DNA from: Gonatopus flavifemur
Lineage: Eukaryota > Arthropoda > Insecta > Hymenoptera > Dryinidae
Length of the DNA: 64,000 nt
Direction: 5' to 3'
Assembly: GCA_018340375.1 (NCBI GenBank)
Contig: JAFFJZ010000002.1
Span: forward strand, 16,696,001 to 16,760,000
Positions 43,570-54,594 of this stretch are shown piece after piece (within the stretch, counting starts at the first letter, position 1; every line of letters begins with the position of its first letter). The notes beneath the pieces were generated by a model, which saw nothing but the letters and a program-made list of their open reading frames with translations, made no database searches and was not told the DNA's origin. Made by a program: the position numbers and the translations under genes.

Positions 43570-44395
43570 AGCAGCAATGTTTATTAGGATAGTGGCTCTT
43601 GTTTCGAACATATGATTAGCATCAAATTTTACACAATTTCTATGGAATTATATAAAAATTTGACAGAACATCTTCAGCGGTAATTGCACTTTCTCACTTT
43701 CACGGTTAACAAAATCGCTGTAATACGTAATAGGATTCCTGTAATCGCACGCAGAAAAGTGTCTCTTAGAAAAATAGCGCAGTTCACTATTTAATATAGC
43801 GGAGATTGTTTTTAATATGTTCTCAGTAGAATGAGCTACGTAATTCACTGATTAGGTGATGTGAAGTATTGCAAAGTGTAATGCCACGTAGGAGCTTTAT
43901 CAATCACTATCAGGATTGGCAATTTCTGTAATTTCCGTTACTGAATTTGAATTTTATGTGCCTACAAATCAAAATGCGACATAATACAATTTACTATTTC
44001 ACGTATCGAAGGCGGCTGTGCTACATATGACAGCGAACTTTACTATTTATTGAAGATCTCTCTTCTCCGTGCGTACCCGAGCAGAAGTGTGAATCCGATA
44101 CCGGGCCGATTTGCCCTAAGCCAGATCCGGTATGAATATGGGTAATCGGATTGGGCCCGGATATAATGTGTAACGCTTCATTTCATCCGGGCACTTGATC
44201 CGAGCTTGATCCGGCAACTAAAGTCGGGCATGATGAATTTTCCTTCACGTTTCTGATAGAGATATGGTTATCCTACTCTAAACAGATTGCTTGATGCGGT
44301 TCAAATTGGTTGATCCTTAACCCCGTGATTGAATTTTTTATAAAAAAATCATTAACAAATTTAATTGTTGATAATGATTACAACTTGACATTTTC
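43570..44395. other. No gene recognised
   Basis: Contains a CCGATC/GATCCGG-rich stretch at 44085-44235 (CCGGGCC, GATCCGG words) that may be part of a CCCGAG-type element. Otherwise spacer. Confidence 0.35.
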
Positions 44396-44401
44396 TACGT
44401 G

Positions 44402-44665
44402 CACGGAAAAAAATGGTCACATGAAAATTACATGAAAAGTGAGATTACAATTACAAGGTGAGTTTCATGTAAAATCTACCACAGAGCCCTGCTGGATTTA
44501 CATTGTTATCATGGTTGCCATAGCAACAATACTCTCATTTACTTCAGCAGCAATGTACATATAACATTGGTACCAATGTAAATTTTATCCCAATTGCATT
44601 TACGTGAGCGGTTCTGTGAAATTAACAGTACCTAATGCAAAATACACACGATACTTTTTTCCGTG
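44402..44665. mobile_element. CACGGAAAA MITE, TG duplication
   Basis: Tips CACGGAAAAAAATGGTCACA and ATACTTTTTTCCGTG with TG at 44400-44401 and 44666-44667. Subterminal ACATGAAA/TTTCATGT words. 264 bp. Confidence 0.75.
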
Positions 44666-44723
44666 TGAATATCGCTATAGTCCAAGTCCACAAGTACATT
44701 TAAACATCAAAGTACAATTATTA

Positions 44724-45704
44724 CACAGGCCTGCGAAATATGACTTTTTATTCCCCTCTCGAACAATAATGCCTATTCCCAAAGCATGTTGATGCCTGAA
44801 TCCGAATATGGCTCCAGAATTGCTCTATCACGTCAGGTTGTTGAGATATTTCGACCTAAAAATCTGAAAAACACTGTTTTTCGACATATTTGGGGTTACG
44901 TGACGTCGAAGGGTAATTTTTTTCACAAAACTAATAGATGCACCTCAAAGTATAAGTCATCCTCTTCCAAACGCCGTTGAGTTTGCTCAAATATCTTTTT
45001 TTTTGAATTGAGATACGACAGTTTGAAAATTGTGTCTCCACCTATTTATTGAATACATGAGCGCACAAATTTCAAATTGTCGTATTTCAATGAAAAAAAA
45101 AGATATTTGAGCAAACTCAACGGCATTTGGAAGAGGATAACTTAAACTTTGAAGTGCATCTATTAGTTTTGTGAAAAAAATTACCCTTCGACTTTACGTA
45201 ACCTCAAATATATCAAAAAACAGTGTTTTCCACATTTTCAGGTCGAAGTATCCCAAAAATCTGACGTAATATAGCAATTCTGGAGCCATATTCGGATTCA
45301 GCGCAGCAAATTACCTCAGGAATGAGAATTTCATTTGAAGGAGAATTTCATTGCCGATCAGTGTAATAAATGTAAATGCTGATTATGTTGTTGGGACATA
45401 TTGCACAACTTAGAATGGTCGTAACTGAGCGAGAAAAAATCATACATGACCGTTCAATAGCTCATCTTAAACGGGAAGAGTAGGACAAATTGATACAGTT
45501 GAGGAAAAAGATCAAGAAAATTTTATGCGTCCTGTACATAACCTCAAAAGTAGCAAAAGAGGGCATTTTCCTAGTATATACCCTTAGATATCTCAAAATC
45601 CTGACGTGATAGCCAAGTTCCGACTCCGGATTCGGATTCTACGCAGCAAATTACTCCGGGAAATGGTCACCAGTTCCAAGGGGGGAAAACCTCACAGGCC
45701 TGTG
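44724..45704. mobile_element. Large foldback element, CACAGGCCTG ends, TTA duplication
   Basis: TTA at 44721-44723 and 45705-45707. Both tips are CACAGGCCTG in inverted orientation. An inner palindrome of about 235-bp arms (44797-45304) pairs nearly throughout: ATCCGAATATGGCTCCAGAA, GACGTCGAAGGGTAATTTTT, TTTGCTCAAATATCTTTTTT. 45340-45680 is a diverged third version of the same arm. A 3-bp TTA target is compatible with PIF/Harbinger. No transposase. Confidence 0.7.
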
Positions 45705-45709
45705 TTATT

Positions 45710-46750
45710 CACTTCACCTGTAACATAGTTTATGAACAATCTAATCAATATTTTTATTCCTCTTCTAACCTAAAATATATTTGTCGCATAATAGAGAAAA
45801 GGATCCGAAAATGGGCTAACACTTTGATTTCATCCCCTACCGGCCAGTCTTCACGCAAAAAATCCAAGTAAACATCACAGCAAGAACTGACAACTATCAC
45901 CAGAGCCGTACAATGTTGTTGCAACTGTTATTGGAGTTTAGTGTTTTTGGCGGAACTATCATGATATCGATTCATCCTTCGGTCAATTCACGCTTCTATA
46001 CTTCCCTAATAAGCTACACATCGTGTCAGATTCAACGGAACGGATGATAAGTGATAATATTGACAACATCGCATACCTGAAGTTTTGAGGGGCACCGAAA
46101 AATATAAATCCACTTGTGGATGGATCACGTTGTACTGTAATCGTCAACTGCTGTGCACGCAATTTTTCGGTGATTAGGAACATATTGCATCGGTCACCGC
46201 CAAGCAGTGCCATACGAGCCTAGTACTTCGATTGCCCACATTTGGACGATAGCCCATTTTTCGACCCTTTCCTCTACATTATCCGATTCGCACGCTACAG
46301 ATGCATGGTTGAGCGAGGTATATATATCAACGAATAGATACAACCAGCACTCGCGAGAAACCTCAGTCATTCAGTGTCGTATCAAAAATTTTATGGTATC
46401 CCGGAGTTTATCGGTGGAGGATTGAAATTTGTATAATTCTAGGGGCATTCCGAAAAAATTCACTTGCATTCATTCTGAGTTTTCTTATTAGGATCAGAAA
46501 AACTAATTTGAGTCTGATGGGATTTTAAAAAGCTCGGCTTGTTAGGGCCGCGATAAGGTCTGCCTCTTCCGGACTGAATCATGATTTCCCTAATCTGTGC
46601 CTCGTCTGGTAACCTGATCAAGGGTGGATGAGGTTGAATGAGACTTTTCTTATTAGGACGCAGATCAGGTTAGTCATATCCGGACGTCGATGCTGACATA
46701 GTAGGTGCCGTCTCTGCGTGACGTTTGAAAATATTACCAACTCCGGATCA
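45710..46750. other. Non-repetitive stretch; weak coding or promoter hints only
   Basis: A 76-codon minus-strand frame (46213-45983) has unremarkable, plausible composition but no recognised domain. On the plus strand a TATATATAT near 46319 lies about 40-50 bp before two TCAGT initiator-like words (46364, 46370). GGCCGCGATAAGGTC-type words at 46530-46690 resemble the CCCGACTAG element. None is strong enough to call a gene. Confidence 0.3.
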
Positions 46751-46941
46751 GTACTCCCACACAGCACCCAATGTCTCAGTGATATCTCTAGAATATTACA
46801 ATGTCTCACCCAAAACATTCTATTTGAAATACAAGATCCTGTGGATATTGCAGATACAATATTTTGTTAAAAATGTTCTGAGAATCTTCCAATTGGAACA
46901 TTGTACATATAATGACCTGTAATGTTTTGGAAATCTACGAT

Positions 46942-47421
46942 CCCTGCTAAAAATTTCCCATAGAAAACGATGAAATTTTCCCTATCGGTTTCAATGTGGT
47001 TCCTGAAATTGGAATTCCCGATGCTGTTTCGTAGATTTACGATGAAATTCTATCGATTCTTATCGTGTTCTATAGGATTCAATAATATTTGAAAGGAAAC
47101 AGCCCAGCAAACACGACTGCTGGTGTTTCAAAGAACCAATGACGGCTCTTTACTGGCATTGCAGGGCCTTCAGCGGCCCATTGAAACGCTGTTAATCATT
47201 GTTTGTAGGGAGGTTATATTTTTCCAAATAATTAATACTTTTTCTATGGGAATTTCACGATAAAACCAGATACATACATCCTGGACCCTATAGAATACGA
47301 TAAAAATCGATAAAATTTCATCGGAAATCCACGATACAGCATCGGGAACTCCAGTTTCAGAATCCACATTGAAACCGATGGGAAAAATTTTATCGTTTTC
47401 TATGGGAAATTTTTAGGAGGG
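46942..47421. mobile_element. Foldback with 140-bp arms, AT duplication
   Basis: Arms 46942-47085 and 47277-47421 pair over AAATTTCCCATAGAAAACGA, ATCGGTTTCAATGTGG and TCCCGATGCTGT. AT flanks both sides. The loop includes a GC-richer CAGCAAACACGACTGCTGG hairpin. 480 bp. Confidence 0.75.
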
Positions 47422-47827
47422 ATGGGGAATATGCTAAATTTGTCGCAAATGAAATATTCCAAGAATATGACAGTAGCAATATTTTATGAAACAAAATGAA
47501 TTTTTATACACCTGATCCAGGAATGAGAAAATTTACAATCCAAGATCGAAAAAAACGCCTCTCCTGCGACCTATTACCTACTTTTCATTTCAAAAGATTC
47601 TGAATCGATCAGTCTATATCCCAACAAATTTTCGAAGTTTTTCCATCTATCTTACTCAGCACTTCACGAAATTTCAAAGTCGAGGCCGAAAAAAACCTCT
47701 CTCCCACGACCTACTCATTTTTTGTGTCAGAAGATTTCTAAATCAATTGGTCTATATTTCACCGAACCGAATTCTTCAAACTCCCATCACGATGATTACA
47801 ATAAACGGCACTTTGAGAGTGTTGTCG

Positions 47828-47915
47828 TCATTTCGGAGATTCGCTAATGTGATAGAAGCCTCGACTCTCACTCGCAGAACCCGGGTTCGATCCCCATGGC
47901 GGAACTTTCTAATAA
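47828..47915 (+). ncRNA. tRNA-like segment (SINE head or tRNA relic)
   Basis: CCCGGGTTCGATCCCC is a perfect T-arm/B-box-like sequence, preceded by CTCGACTCTCACTCGCAGAA as in an anticodon arm. The D arm and acceptor pairing are poor, so this is not a functional tRNA by eye. A tRNA-derived SINE head is the likeliest reading. Confidence 0.35.
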
Positions 47916-48468
47916 TAATTGACTTCGAAGCAGTTTTTCTTACACGTAAAGTTATTCTGACCAAGCTCATTCAACATTTGTAGAAGTAAACTCTTAAGAA
48001 ATTTTTTCTCAGCCCAAAGTATTATTTTGTAAGCTTTTTAATATATGTGATTGTTACATTTTTTCCCGTACAGAATATCGCTGAAATGATCATAGCAATA
48101 TTTCAGAATATCTCCAGAATGTTACAAAGATGGTGACATGAGTCATCCTGCAAACATTCTGACAATCTTCTTGAGATGTTTTCCAGAATATTACACTGCT
48201 CAAATGTAATGTTCTGACAATATTGCTGGGACATACGGTGCTGTGTGGGTTGGCACAGTTTCGTTTTTCTACAACCTAGGTATTCTTCAATCAATATTGA
48301 TTCGGTACTGATCCAAGACCGTCTGTCCAAACAAACCAATACCGTCTGAAAACCGTCAAACATATAGTGCCAGTTGAAAAAGAGTAATGACACTGTACGG
48401 GGGCCAGTTGTTTAGGCCGAAGTATGGCAAATACAAACTTGCCAGTATTGGGTCATTTGTCAACTTTG

Positions 48469-48846
48469 CACAGAGAAAAAGGTTTCCTTCTGACAAATCA
48501 ATGCATTTGATTGAGCATTTTCAAGAAGTATCATTTCATACAAATAAGACATATTGATTATAACCAAACATTGTGTTGAGTCAAGAAATTCATATTTATT
48601 AACTATAACCAAATCATTCATTTGATTCAAAGTGATTGAAGTTGATGTGAATGAATATGAATTCTTGTCAAGTTTAGATCTATCGAATCATAATCGGTAT
48701 GAAATTGACTCAAAGAAATATGTGGTGTATTCAACAACTGCGTGATAAAATGAATATTAGTAAATATTTCTTTGCTCGTATCCAAATATACCATTCATTA
48801 ACTGTAAACAAATCTCGTTTGAGTCAACGAATCCTTTTTCTCAGTG
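48469..48846. mobile_element. CACAGAGAAAAAGG MITE, TG duplication
   Basis: Tips CACAGAGAAAAAGGTTTCCT and GAATCCTTTTTCTCAGTG, TG at 48467-48468 and 48847-48848. AATCATTTGATT and AACCAAA words inside. 378 bp. Confidence 0.75.
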
Positions 48847-49359
48847 TGGCAATTCCCACATGGGTCAATACTGTCAAAATATCGCCTGTCTCTAATGGAC
48901 AATGAGAAATTTATGTAACCTATTCAAGAATTTTTATAAAAGTCCCCAACTTTTGAGTAAATTTAACGAGAATTCAGGCATAGATGACAGATATTTCTCG
49001 CAAAAAGAGTGTATGAAATCATTCCGCGAGGTCCATGCTCTTGGACGTCAAAGCATAACAGTCAGCTGTCTGACATGTGTTTCAATGCGTATTCGATACC
49101 TATTTGATTTTGTTTCGAAATAATACAACATAAACGAGCCAAGAAATCTTTGAAACATAGATGGATATACAGTGGAAAGTAGAAATTTCATTTCAACGGA
49201 CAAATACATTGCATACAATAGTTTTTCCAAGACAAAAATACTACCGGAATGTTTCTTGCGCATGTAAAACATTTGTTCTGTCATTTTCAACATCTGCTAT
49301 TCCCACGTTACAATTCAATTTGATGATTCGACTCGAACCGCGCTAAAACTTCATTGGTC

Positions 49360-49962
49360 AAACCACGACGAGTGAACCAATCGGATAAAATCCTTAACCA
49401 TAGTTGCGCGAGAATTGAAAGGCGCTGTGTTCATGCGTTGTCAAAGAAATCGTGTTTTAGTTCAGTGTAAGTTTAACCATCGTCGCGGTCAGTTCAGTGT
49501 AAGGGCCATAATCAGGGACAACTGAATTGGTTACATACGTATCCATATAAACAAAATCAAAAGTAATTAACCCTCAACCGCGCCGTTAATCAAACTTACA
49601 CCCAAGTTCAACTGTCAACGCGTGTGGATCAAGTTGCAGTGAATGAAAAATTCAAACACGTATAGTATCAATGCGCTTCGGTGATCTAGAAAACAAACGT
49701 GACGAGCTTATACCGCAACAAATAAGCATAAATATATTGTGACATGTTACTGAAGTGATTTGGAGTAGATAAAAAATATACATCCTGTATGCCTGTCGAT
49801 GTGTACCCATTCCTCGTCTCTTCTTCATTTATTTATCCTTCGTTCCTGTTCTTCCACTCCCCTCAATCACTCACACCTGTTTTCATTCACTTCTTTTCCT
49901 TCCTCTGCACGTCCTTTGTTCAGCTATATGCGGCCTAGCCCTGCGATCGCATCTCAAAACTC
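49360..49962 (+). promoter_or_regulatory. Possible promoter and 5' non-coding exon
   Basis: CpG content rises here against an AT-rich background and no MITE tips are present. Two TTCAGTGTAAG words (near 49462 and 49494) match the arthropod TCAGT initiator. The segment ends in a CT-rich tract and then CTC followed by GTAAGTAC, an excellent splice donor at 49963. No long frame is present, so any exon would be non-coding. The gene would lie further right, possibly outside the window. Hypothesis only. Confidence 0.25.
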
Positions 49963-49969
49963 GTAAGTA

Positions 49970-51560
49970 CACTTTTCCTGGTTTTTGTAAAACTTGAAAA
50001 ATTAGTACAACTGCAACACGAAATCCGTTATCGTGGAATGTATTCGAAATTCAGCAAGAATAATGACCTATTTATTGACCCATTTAACATTCAACTACGC
50101 TGAGAGAAATGTGTATTTGATAAAAAATAACCGTACTACGAGAATTCCAATGACTTGAACTTTCTAGCAGGTTTTTATACTTGAATTCCGTGTTTGATTC
50201 TTCTAGATGCGGTACGTAACGATTGTAATCAAATTTTCCATCACTTTCACCAAAAAAAAAAAACAACAAGTGTCGAACAATTGAATGTGATGTTAACAAG
50301 AAGTTTCTGAACAAAGAGATAGCGTTTATATAAAATACATTCCTAAATATTTTCACACACCGCAAAGTGATTGGATCTTAGAAATTCAAGCAAATTACAT
50401 TCAACGATATAACAACATTCTCCGGTCTCGACATACGATTTGCATATTTTAAGGGGATATAGACAAGCACCGGAACTCGAGGGAATCTTATTGTGCAAAT
50501 GCACTCTATCGTTATTAGCGATAATTGAAGTATTCCTTTGTGGGAGAAGGTTCTATTCACGTTTCGACATTTCGTTCGATGATATCGATCTTTGAATCTT
50601 GGTGAAAGCTTTGATTCGCGTACATTATGGGACCGTACATTATGACTGCGAAAATGATATCCGATATCAATGCTGTAACATCAATCAGAATATTTCTGAT
50701 GAAATTTGAAGAAAACCCAGTATCTATAACAAGGAATCGCAGAATCATACGCAAAGTGGACTACATGAAACCGCAATGAAATCTACCTGAATTCAAATTC
50801 CATGCATGATAAAATGCATTGTTTACACTGTATCTGATAACACGAAACGCTACCAGAAATAACGACTATACTAACAAGTTCTAACATTAATTCTTTTAAG
50901 AAGCTGCCTGAGTGGGAAATATCATATATGAAATACTTCAGAAAATCATTCCGAACATGTTCAGACACAATCAATGCATGCACCGCGAACCATCTCATGA
51001 CCGTTACATATCTCTCATCGCTGCTAAAGAACTCATATTTCAATAAAAATAAATACTGCGATATTATGAGTCAATCACGGATAATAAATATGCATATTTT
51101 CTTGATAACGAGTCAATGATCCGCGATGAAGAAAATCGCATTTCGATTGTTCTCGAATGACTAATTTGTGGTCGAATCAATGGAAAATGGAACTAAGTTG
51201 CATGTTCGCAAACGTCTTAGAAAGCCATTCAACCCTACAAGATATTATTCATATAGTATTGATAAAATAGATTTATGTAAACACAGTATTTTCGATTTCA
51301 TTCTCTTCTACGTGACGAAAGAAATGTTCTCTGAATGATAATATTGATATTCCCACGTTCTTCGTTGGCAATTTTTACAGTGAAACTCCACATTATTCTT
51401 GACCTTATTTTGTTTTTCTTTTTCGGTCGAGTGAGAGTTCTCCATGTAAACTCATCACAACCAAAGCATCACAACCAGTTCGATTTCAATTGGGAAATGA
51501 AAAAACGTTTGTAGTACAATCATTGCAACTGTGAGCACCACTTTCATACATGCGAAAATA
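49970..51560. other. No gene recognised
   Basis: AT-rich. A single CGCTGAGAGAAATG tip at about 50098 suggests a lost CACTGAGAGAAA element. Could be intron if the upstream donor is real. Confidence 0.35.
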
Positions 51561-51569
51561 TATGATACA

Positions 51570-51811
51570 CACGGAAAGAAGAAGACAGCAATGGTTACTG
51601 TGACAATCACAATAATATATTGAAACTCAAATTCATGCCGTGCAGCATTGCGATTCTCAGTAACCGTTACTGTCCACCCAGCATTGACGAATTTCATTGC
51701 AGTATACGTCACTGTGATCGCACTAACCTTCATTATCCAAGTGTGTTTTCTTTTGTTTTTCAACCGATTGCTGTCATGAACAATAACCAATACTGTTTTC
51801 TTTTTTCCGTG
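51570..51811. mobile_element. CACGGAAAG MITE, CA duplication
   Basis: Tips CACGGAAAGAAGAAGACAGC and ACTGTTTTCTTTTTTCCGTG, CA at 51568-51569 and 51812-51813. Words GGTTACTGTGACAATC/GTAACCGTTACTG recur. 242 bp. Confidence 0.8.
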
Positions 51812-52392
51812 CAGGAAATTCATGTTGCTGAAGTTTGAATCGTTTATTGAAACGAATTAGTAATCGAATAAGGGAATATTTAGCCCTTGAAGATCAAAAA
51901 TCTTACAGCGATGCGAATACCGAAAGGAAATCAATTAATCTGTTTATACCAGGTCATTCAATATGTTCGTTGCCTTCGAGGGCGATATAACGAGTATAGC
52001 GATTTTCCAACTTTTCGATACGACTTTTATCGTACGATTTCTCTTTCTCTTCAAAATAGGCTTCAGTTTCAGCGATTACTTCATCATTGGACTTGAATTT
52101 CTTTCCAGCAAGCATTCTCTTGAGATCTGAAGAGAAGAAGAAGTCGCTGAGGGCTGAAACAATTCGTAGCCCAATTCATTCGATTTTGCCATCGTTTTCA
52201 TCGATTTCTAACAAGGTGTATTGTTTTGGTGAAACGACACTTTCGTCTTTGCCAAATGTGGCCGTTTCTTTAAGATTTCAGCCTTCGATCGATCCAAAAG
52301 TGCACAGTAATAGTCGCTGTTGATGGTGGTTCCTTTTTGGAGATAGTCGATGAATATTATTCCCTTCGCATCCCAAAATACAGACTCCATCA

Positions 52393-53495
52393 CACTGTAA
52401 AAAAATTTCACCGGAAAATTCCAGTACATGTACTGGAAGTCATTAACCTGTACATGTACCGGAAAATTTCAGCACATTTGTACTGCAAAAATTCAGTGCA
52501 AACGTTATGGAATTTCCGCATCAAAACTGGAAATTTTCTGAGCCTCGGTACTGGAATTTTTCAGTACACGAGCTGGACTTTTCCAGGACATGTACTGGAA
52601 AATTAATGCTGAAAATATCCATGAAAATTGAAAAAAAATTGCTCACGCAAAGTGATTTTGCAGGGTCCTTGTGTTCCAAGATGATTGAGAAACTTTTGAT
52701 CGTTCATTTGGATGGACAGAAACTCATGTCTACCTAACAGGATTTGAACCCACACTTTTCTACCTGCCTACCAACTGAAACCTAAGACCTAACCGATGAG
52801 CTATAGCGCGACATGTTGGAAGGCCAGCTTGGGTTACTACATATGCTTCATATCTAGAACACAAGAGGATAAGTCTTGGAAAAACCTCATATATCAATTT
52901 CATTGGCTACAATTACAATTATTATTCAAAATCTCAATCAGGAAATTTTTAATATAAAGACTTGAAATTTTTCCTGCCAGAAATGACGAAGTCCAATAGA
53001 AGTGGAAAATTTCAGTGCAACAGTGATTAAATTCCGTTGCATAGCAACTGGAAAATTCCATCACACGACCTGAAAATTGCAGTTCAAAACCTGTATAATT
53101 CAATTGCATAGTAACTGGAAAATTCCATCACAAAACCTGAGAATTGCAGTTAAAAACCTGTATAATTCCAGTATACCAACGATTAGGTTTTTTTTTCTAA
53201 ATTCCAAATTTTTTCTCAAGTCCTTTTTGAGGGAATATTTTTTTTTGGTGCACAAGAACTATAAAATTGTAGTACGAGCCGGTAAAATTTTCGCGAAATC
53301 ATGGCAAAATTTCAGTACATCATCTCAAACTTGAAAATTCCAGTACAATGACTGAATTTTCAGTTATGCTTGGTAAATTTTCAGTAACGTAACAACAAAA
53401 TCTCTGTACATGTACTGGAATATCCATATTCCAGTACTAGCACTGGAAATTTCCAGTCCAGTTGCACAGTAAATTTCCAGTTTTTTTTTACAGTG
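52393..53495. mobile_element. CACTGTAAAAAAA non-autonomous element inside the mariner pseudogene, CA duplication
   Basis: Tips CACTGTAAAAAAATTTC and TTTTTTTTTACAGTG. CA flanks both sides (52391-52392, 53496-53497). The mariner codons on either side join perfectly to AAG-GTG-ATG (Lys-Val-Met), which fixes a 2-bp duplication. Subterminal regions repeat TACTGGAAATTTCCAGTA words, many around ACATGTACTGGAA. 1103 bp, no transposase. Confidence 0.88.
52733..52812 (-). ncRNA. tRNA-like segment within the 52393 element
   Basis: On the minus strand TAGCTCATCGGTTAGG (A-box/D-arm-like) precedes GGGTTCAAATCC (B-box/T-arm-like) at tRNA-compatible spacing. Arm pairing is incomplete and there is an oversized middle, so it is a tRNA relic or SINE head, not a called tRNA gene. 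Confidence 0.35.
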
Positions 53496-54386
53496 CACCT
53501 TACCGGCCGACTGTTGCGTCTTTGCTCGCTCTGAATTCGATTCGTCGACCGCTGTCCACTCAGCTGACTTTTTTTTGGATTCTGGGGTGTAATGGTGAAG
53601 CCATGTTTCATTCATCGTCACATATCGACGATAAAATTGGATTTTATTGCGGTTTAACAGCGCCGAACACTCCTCCGAAGCATCAATTCGTTGTTGTTTT
53701 TGGTCAACCGTGAGCTCACGCGGCACCCACTTTGCACAGAGCTTTCGCATACTCAAATGTTCGTGTAAAATGGTAAAAACCCTACCATTTGATATCTTTA
53801 CAATGTGAGCCAGCTCGTGCACTTTCAATTTGCGATCATTCATAACCAATTTGTGGATTGTTCTTATGTTTTCTAGCATAACAGCCTCATTTGGGCATCT
53901 TTTATTTTGGTACGACCACGTTTAAATTCAGCAATCCACTTGTCTACCATTTGTCTCGATGAAGCAGAGTTCGGATAATGTTGATCAAGCCATTGTTTTG
54001 TTTCCACTGCATTTTTTTTCATCAAAAAACAATGCTTTATCAAAACTCGAAATTCATTTTTTTTCAATAACAAAAGTTGCTTCACACAAAATGCTATAAC
54101 TCACGATTCAATAGTCAGATTGCTATTGAAATTACACACGTATCGTTTAAAGGTTAGTACTAAATAAAAATCATATGGGAAAAATTCTAGTAACGCCATT
54201 TATGTGTCATTCTACGGACTTTTTGAATGGACTGTTAAAATCTCAGAAGTACTCTAAATGAGATCTTAGTAGGATCTTTTTTCAATGGATGAACTTCGAT
54301 AAAAATCAGGGAGTATAATTTTATTGGAATCAATGAATCCCTATCAGAATCCCTTATCGAATTCTTTATCTTTAGTACAATCACTA

Positions 54387-54587
54387 CACCGTAGAAAGTA
54401 AATGTAGAATTTTCCTCCAATGACAGTAAATAACCCCCTTATATTTCAAATTCTTTCTTTCTGAAGGAAATTTCTCTCCAAATGAAGGAAAATTCCCCCA
54501 GAGTATAGGTGAATAGAATGTACCCTAAATAGTAGATTTTTGCTGCCACCAAATTGGAGGAAAAATCCAGATTTACTTTTTACTGTG
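54387..54587. mobile_element. CACCGTAGAAAGTAAAT MITE, TA duplication
   Basis: Tips CACCGTAGAAAGTAAATG and AGATTTACTTTTTACTGTG, TA at 54385-54386 and 54588-54589. Arms share TTTTCCTCCAA/TTGGAGGAAAA. 201 bp. A similar tip (CACAGTAAAAAGTGAAAC) lies at 63881. Confidence 0.8.
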
Positions 54588-54594
54588 TAGCACC

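Larger units (their letters stand above)
46756..48248. mobile_element. CCCACACAGCACC-ended element with AGAATATTAC words
   Basis: Left CCCACACAGCACCCAATGTC and right GACATACGGTGCTGTGTGGG are inverted repeats. Words AGAATATTACA, ATGTTCTGA and ATATTGC recur at both ends in both orientations. It holds the foldback at 46942-47421 and a tRNA-like segment. No duplication was identified and no transposase seen. Confidence 0.6.
51954..54085 (-). pseudogene. irritans-type mariner transposase, broken and split by an insertion
   Basis: Fragments in order on the minus strand: N-terminus 54085-53876 (KKNEFRVLIKHCFL, EFKRG); a small frameshifting deletion; 53879-53498 (RKLKVHELAHIVKIS, LCAKWVPRELT, then MNETWLHHYTPES where the first catalytic aspartate is N); the insertion 52391-53497; then 52390-52208 (ESVFWDAKGIIFIDYL, FHQNNTPC where the second catalytic aspartate is N); a TAG stop; loss of the PHPPYSPDLAP block; and a tail ending YIALEGNEHIE at 51954. 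About 1.03 kb without the insert. Clearly dead, and much older than the other two mariners in the window. Confidence 0.88.

Noticed and set aside
45983..46213. 76-codon minus-strand frame with plausible amino-acid composition
   Set aside because: Too short, no recognised domain and no convincing splice sites. Kept only as a hint in the region note.
47828..47915. A functional tRNA gene
   Set aside because: The T-arm is convincing but the acceptor and D arms do not pair. Listed as tRNA-like only.
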